From Nipponacmea schrenckii (taxonomy: Eukaryota > Mollusca > Gastropoda > Lottiidae), in assembly GCA_030562195.1 (NCBI GenBank), contig CM060200.1, positions 27,505,023 to 27,569,022 of the forward strand: 64,000 nt of DNA, in the 5' to 3' direction. Under the pieces are notes generated by a model. It ran no database searches. It was not told the DNA's origin and saw only the letters and a program-made list of their open reading frames with translations. Position numbers and translations under genes: made by a program. This document shows, in pieces, positions 58,044 through 64,000 of the stretch. Each line of letters starts with the position of its first letter. The stretch's first letter is position 1.

Positions 58044-61000
58044 ATGGATCGAAAAACACTGGCTTCTTCTCTTGACGGAACCGACTCTTTCATTAAAAAA
58101 CGAACTACTGTCATCAACCGAGGACGACCATCAAGTGGATCCTATGGATTCAGCAGCTCCTCATCTTCTGGTGGTATGGGACTTGGTGGCATGGGTTTCG
58201 GTGGCATTGCTTTGGCTTCCGGTACATATGCTAAACTTTCCCAAGATGGTGTAATTGATATGAAAGGAAAGCGGGAAAGTGAAAAGAAAGAGATGCAGAC
58301 TCTCAATGAGCGACTTGGAAGTTTTATCGAGAAGGTTCGGTTCCTGGAAGCTTTGAATACCCAGCTAGAAGAGGAGCTGGAGATTTACAGGAACCAGAAA
58401 GCAGCAGATTTTAAACCAGTAAAAGCTATGTATGAATCTGAACTGGAACAGGCCAGAAAAGTTATAGATGAATTATCAGCTGATAAAGGTGCAGGTGATG
58501 CTAAAATTGCTGGTCTCCATGATCTTGTGGATACTTTAAAACAAGAGTAAGTTATCATATGAACACATGAACAATAAGAATCTGAGCACTTCAAGATGTG
58601 TTTTTAAATATGAACACAACAGATATTTGTACTTAGAAGATGAAAACGTAGTATCGATGCTGAATCCACTGACATATAGAGTACTAATCAAGCTACACAG
58701 ATTATAAATTACCACCATCTACTAATCTTCCTTAACCATAAACAAATTCTTGAATTGATTTCATTTCTTTTTTTTCAGATTAGCGACTCTAGAAGGACAC
58801 AATGCAGACTACAGACAACAAATCGAATCACAAACTTCAGAAATAGGTGGATACGAGGGAGAATTGGCAACTCTTAGACTCCGAATTCAAAATCTAGAAA
58901 ATGAAAATGATAAACTTCGACAGATAAACACTCAGAGAATAGAGGAGAATGCCCGACTTCGAACTGTAGGTAGAATCTAGCATATAATCCTTATCCATTC
59001 ATTCATGGAGTTAAAATGAGATGAGTGATAAAAAGAAGTGCCTTAAATGGTGATAAGGTGAAAAATTTGTCAAGAAAGCAACATCCAACCACCTTACTAT
59101 TTGATCTCGGATTTAAGTAGTATCGAACGATAATAAGACTCCTTGCTCTTATCAGCCCCCTATTTATAAACACCAGTTACAAAGGGAAACAAATAATACC
59201 CCTTCCAGTGGCGTTTCTACGGAGGAGCCCCCCCCCCCCTCCCCCTTTTCACTTTAATATTTTCATCCCTTTACCTTTTGTTTTCAAGATACACCTGTAC
59301 TACAGTATTTATAGGTATAAATGCATAAATATATTTGGTATATTTCAGGATTTAGACAATGAAACTGCTGCCCATATTGATGCTGATTGTAAAGCTACCA
59401 CTCTAGAGGAAGAAGTAGAATTCTTACGAGCTCTTCTTGACAAGGTATGTTCGATCTTATAGAAATCTTGTATGCTCTACTAACTGGATAGTTAAGTAAA
59501 AATAGCTAGATGACAAGATTTCTGAATAATTGAATATTGCTTTCATATTTTGGACCTTATTCTCCACAACTTAACTTAACTAGGAATATAGTAATCTGAT
59601 TGGATAATAATACTGTGATTGACTATTCAGATGACTGGAACACTAATTCAAGTTAAGTTTTTAAGAATAAGTCTCCAGATTGCTCAATATCATGCTAAAG
59701 CTTACACCAAAGTAAGGGCACTAGATTACATATACGCACACTTATTTGACTGTTCAAAATTAAGATTTGAAAAGCAGCGCAAGCTTTACATAATGCTTGT
59801 TGCAACATTTACGGGTGGAATGACAAAATTCATGCCAGGAATAGTTCTACAAATTTAAATGTTCATTTCAGATGCCTTCCGAGCCGAAAAAAGCCATCAA
59901 AGTCAAAGGCCTGGACTTACAGGAATTCTGGCAGAATAACCTTTCTAAAGCTATACGTGATATACAGGGTGAATACGACTCTAAACTAGATCTGATGAGA
60001 CAAGATTGTGAAACCAGATTTGCAGCACAGGTAGGTCGTAAATGTGGTTGAGAAAGGTAGGGGGAGAGTGGACTGTGGTATATTAATGGTAAATCGGCAT
60101 GTTAAACTGCATAAGTATAAATGTTCCTAAATGTAAATTGGTTTATCATTCAAACATGAGTTTGCTTGAGAATGTTAGTTGCTGAAGAGCTTCTGTGATT
60201 TGGAAGAGTTAAATAATTATCCATTTTCATGATATTTGGAAGCAAATCCATCGGGCTTAAACAAGGCTACCAGCCTTCGATTCATTCTCCGCCAAACAAA
60301 CCGTCTAAGGACTATGGTTGGTTGCTTATCTAGGATCTGTACATCTCAATACAACAGCAATACCCATTAAATATTGTTTTATAATTCAGATGAGACAAGT
60401 TCAATCTGGTGCAGTCAGAGATAATATGGAGAACAAACAGGCTAAAGAAGTCACCAAAAAACTTCAATCTCAGATACAAGGTTCGTCATCTAAAGTAGCT
60501 GAAATGGAAGCCAAGGTAAGTGAAAAAGACAATCACTATACTCTGTTGGTTAGCTTTTGTGAAATTAGATTGCAATATAGACTAAAATATGTATTTGATT
60601 TTAAAATAAAATGATTGCAAAGCAGCAGAAACATGAAACGAATCCTTTGTTAGGACAAAACCCTCTTAGAACATAATTCCACAGTATTATTCTATATTAT
60701 ACTCCATTTTACAGAATGGTGCCTTACAAGCGGAAATGTCTCAGTTGAGGAACATGATTCAAGGGTTAGAAACAGAATTAGAATCTGAGAAATCAGAACA
60801 TATGGCCAGTAAATCTCGACTACAAGCTGAACTGGAAGCATGTGTTGAAGAACTAAGACTGATTATGGATGCTAAATTATCATTAGAATTAGAAATATCT
60901 TGTTATAGAAAACTTCTCGAGGGTGAAGAGGACAGGTGAGTCAATTGGTATTTTATTCAAATTCGAAATGAGAAAGGACAAGCTTATGCCAATGTCCTGG

Positions 61001-61491
61001 TACAATTTTCATAACACTATATGAGAAACCATTCTTTAATATGTTCTATTGTCTCCATTGATCTTAACGTTTGTTGCATACATCGAAGCATATGAAATGA
61101 AAATAATGACAATGTATATCAAGCATTAATTTTAGAATATATAATTCTTGACTTCTAAAGTTATATCTTAATTATTTCTTAACTCGTACAACCTTCGTCA
61201 TACCTAGATGTTTTCACCATACGTACTGAAGAACTGGATATGCAAGAATAAGGTGTTGGGCATATACAAAATATGACTTTAAAATTTTCATTTTGATGTT
61301 TTCTTCCCAACAGATTCAAGAACCTTGTCGAGAATGCTATTTCCGTTCAGAATAAAGGAGCAACCAATCTGAGCAATATCATTATGGGAGGCTCATCGTT
61401 TTCGTCATCTTCATCATCAACTATGAAGACTATGGGCAATACAGGAAGTATCAAGACGACTATTAAATCATCCTCAACCAGCATCAATTAA
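58044..61491 (+). CDS. Cytoplasmic intermediate filament protein, copy 3, no lamin tail (7 exons)
   Basis: Exons 58044-58546, 58779-58965, 59349-59444, 59872-60030, 60390-60515, 60715-60935 and 61314-61491 join to 489 residues. Exon lengths and phases equal those of IF1 and IF2. The domain layout is the same, with head GGMGFGGIALASG, coil 1A, long coil 1B, and coil 2 ending in YRKLLEGEEDR; the tail begins FKNLVENAISVQNKG and has a run of serines. Distinguishing residues are His in LHDLV, Lys in KATTLEEE, PKKAI and MRQVQ. The introns after exons 4 and 6 are largely unlike those of IF1/IF2. Head-to-head with IF2. No sign of inactivation. Confidence 0.93.
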
Positions 61492-61975
61492 CGGATTGAA
61501 TATAGGATCAAGATCTTATGGTATTTTACACTCAAAGCGTTCATTGCACTTAACGATTCAGCAATTTACAATGACAGTAACCCGTAATGCAACATCACAT
61601 CAAAATCAGCCTAATGTATTATTTCTGATTCACACATTGGTATTTGGTGAATTGAAATTGTAAATACCAATTGTAAAATGTTTGTTATTTTATAATTATG
61701 TATTTTTTGTAACTGGAGTTGTTTCCCTTAACACAACTCGTGCATGTTAATACTTTGAGTATTTCTTAACGAAACAGACACCTTGCTTCATCAAAAAGCA
61801 AAAAGCCGACAAAATATACATTCTGGCTATAATGGTGAGCGAGCATTGGCCAGCAGATTTCCGGGGGGAAAGTCCTTTCTTGCATTATGAAAAAAGAGGG
61901 GGAGGAAGCAAAGCTAGACCAGATTCTGTTATGGGGGATTGGTGTTGTTAGGTATTATGGGTGAGAGCCGACTAT

Positions 61976-63503
61976 GTAAGGGATAGAGTACGAAAACTGT
62001 CTATTAAGCCAGAGAATGTTCATTCTCTGGCTTAATAGACAGTTTGGGTGCTCTATCTTACTTAAATAATAGCCCTACAAAGTTAAACTAATTGTAATCA
62101 ACACAACTTATTGATTGATTAATAGTTATGTGGGTTCAGATTGTGATTTAGACTGTGGCTAACATACTCTGTAGGCGTTTTCTACACACAATCTATTCAT
62201 CAAGTGAAAACGATATTTATTATTCAATCCACCTTTAGAAATACATCCAAATGCGAGCCAATGGATAATATTTTGTATGAACAACCCGATATTTAAATAC
62301 GGTGAGACCTTTTTTCTGATATTTCATCTGATGATAAAAAAGTAAGAGCAAAAAGAAGTTATAGTTTCTATTGTTAACAAAAGCCTATCAGAAAAAAAAA
62401 TCAAAACATGCTGTATTTCATTTAATCAAATGGGAACGTTGTAAAATAAAAATGAATACATAATCGAATTGCTTTGTCAGTGAAAAGATAGAGGGTCCAA
62501 ACAACTAAAAAATAATGGACACTTTTTAAAAAATAATGGACACTTTTTAAAAATAATGGTCATTTAGTGAACAATTTTCATGAATTAAAATACAGATGTG
62601 ATGTCACCCTTTGTTTTTTGCCTACCAATATCCAACATATTGGTACTGGCAAGTGGCCAAGAGTCCAATATTAAAGTCAATATTGGACTCTAAATATCAG
62701 CCACTTGCCAATAACGAATGGGGATTAGTCTGACAACTACTCACATTAAATTCACTCATACTTTATTCAGAGAACTAATCCAGGTTTCAAAATGTATAGT
62801 GTTCAATGTTACGTCCAATTAAAACTTAAAGTTTAACTTCAAATCCTTATTTTCATTCATTAGGGCGAAATCTGTGAGCATCGATTAAAGTTGTATTTCA
62901 AATCTTGTCAAAAAAGCTTACCAATTGATAAATCCATCTGTGTTTTATGGATAGTTCTGGTAGATGTTAGCTAGGTATTTCCTACGTAATTAGGCCGATT
63001 ATGAGTTAATTCGGGAGTTATTAGACAAACTGACAAAGTTTTCCCATTAATTAGAACATCTTTACTTTTGATTTATATAAGTATTAAAGAATCAAACAAT
63101 GAAACTTTTTTCGAAACACCAGGTGCTGCCATATTGAATGGTTCATTGTTATTGACACATAGTCTGAATATGGATGATTCTTGTACTAAAGGGCTTTAAA
63201 CGTTTTGATTTCAGGTTTGTTTGTAAATAAAACTCTAGTGAGTTTATAGTGAGCTGTTTTTTTTTTTTTGTTAATCTGTATTTTAAGTTGGTTAATGGAT
63301 CTCAAGTTTGTCAATGCGTCTAATAATGACCGTATAACTCGGACCTTCGGTCCTCGTCAACGGTCATTATTAGACTTATTGACAAACTTTCGACCATTAA
63401 CTTATACATAATGGACAGTTAGTGAGTAGTTCAAACAACACTAAAAGATTCTACTACAGAATGGATAAATACAACAAAGGAAGACGTCATAGTTATTATT
63501 TAA
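61976..63503. mobile_element. 1.5-kb insertion carrying three separate hairpins
   Basis: Relative to the left copy of D this is an extra 1,528 bp. It holds near-perfect palindromes at 61,977-62,064 (arms of about 42 bp, centre at AGAGAATGTTCATTCTCT), 62,639-62,714 (TGGCAAGTGG...CCACTTGCCA) and 63,289-63,401 (TAATAATGACCG...CGGTCATTATTA). No open frame or flanking target duplication is clear, so it may be several nested small elements, or sequence lost from the left copy. Confidence 0.6.
62508..62562. repeat. Short tandem repeat, 24-bp unit
   Basis: AAATAATGGACACTTTTTAA is repeated about 2.3 times in direct orientation within the insertion at 61,976-63,503. Confidence 0.7.
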
Positions 63504-64000
63504 CAGAAGCAATTGGACAGACATCAGAATCTTTAACTTGAGGGAGGATTCGAATAGGTTAAGGGTTTAGAACAGTTACCGATTGTTTGAGTTTTTGCCA
63601 CGAACTTTAATGACATATTGAATTGACGTCTATTGGTGTTAGTCCGGATTTCCAGATATTATTCTCTCCGGATGATAAAAGTACAGTAACATCTGTCACG
63701 TTTGTCGGTTACATCAATTCGTTTTTATCATTTCAATTTTTCCAGAAAGGATCTTCTAGAGGTTAAAGATACTTCACTTCAAAGATTCATAGAACTGTGG
63801 TTCTACAGAGCGCTTATATTCTCAGTGGAATCTAACTTATTCATATAGCCTATGGAATAGACACGATTAAATCCCAAGGTCGGAAAATTAGTTCAGATTA
63901 AAATGAATCATGTAAATAGGCCTATACTTTTAAATTGGATTCTATTTTCAATGATGAGAGCCATCAATACATGTTGTATTCATTCTAGAACTGACATCAC

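Larger units (their letters stand above)
61795..64000. repeat. Right copy of the inverted duplication (D), interrupted
   Basis: 61,795-61,975 and 63,504-64,000 match the left copy in reverse orientation: for example GGGTGAGAGCCGACTAT followed at 63,504 by CAGAAGCAATTGGACA, which are contiguous on the left (about 24,470-24,500). The window ends inside the homology. The intervening 61,976-63,503 is absent from the left copy. Confidence 0.8.

Noticed and set aside
54815..59245. G/C homopolymer tracts in intron 2 of IF2 and IF3
   Set aside because: Shared simple-sequence tract inherited with the duplicated intron; no functional signal is seen.

Overview
The window is nuclear DNA of an animal: AT-rich, with spliced genes, GT-AG introns, tens of interspersed repeats and no operons. 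The cytoplasmic intermediate filament (IF) genes have a coil 1B of about 140 residues, the lamin-like long form typical of protostomes. With tRNA-derived SINEs and Kolobok-, DIRS-, BEL- and P-like elements, a lophotrochozoan, most likely a mollusc (gastropod guess), fits best. I could not run a search, so the species is open.

Left third (1-17,500): four single-copy housekeeping genes in two head-to-head pairs. ENSA/ARPP19 (minus) and PIGO (plus) have start codons 286 bp apart. NGRN (minus) and an LRRC28-like gene (plus) start 816 bp apart. PIGO and NGRN converge. All four could be assembled across introns with consistent reading phase. PIGO introns hold a foldback element and a 375-bp-arm inverted repeat.

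Middle and right: three paralogous IF genes with identical seven-exon structure and a 1,470-nt CDS each. IF1 (18,503-21,756, minus) is separated from IF2 (52,712-56,009, minus) by about 31 kb of mobile elements. IF2 and IF3 (58,044-61,491, plus) are head to head. All three lack the lamin-tail domain. IF2 is a mosaic, matching IF1 in some segments and IF3 in others, which suggests gene conversion.

The 31-kb block is a layered record of insertions: a foldback element with a SAM-domain relic; a LINE 3' end; a 3.6-kb TTAA-flanked element with SGNH-like and Kolobok/Mutator-like remnants; a DIRS-like tyrosine-recombinase retroelement split by a foldback element that was itself partly copied in a 750-bp tandem duplication; a P-element/THAP9-like relic; a near full-length L1/Tx1-like LINE; a Ty3/gypsy element whose 3' LTR carries a TTAA MITE; and a young BEL/Pao element (231-bp LTRs, TSD CAACA) inserted at the end of that LTR. 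An inverted duplication (23,638-24,618 and 61,795-64,000) brackets the block plus IF2/IF3.

I see no prokaryotic-style system, CRISPR array, rRNA or functional tRNA gene. The most unusual signals are the mosaic IF cluster, the repeated occurrence of foldback elements whose arms are built of ~20-bp iterations, and the TTAA element with two unrelated coding relics.
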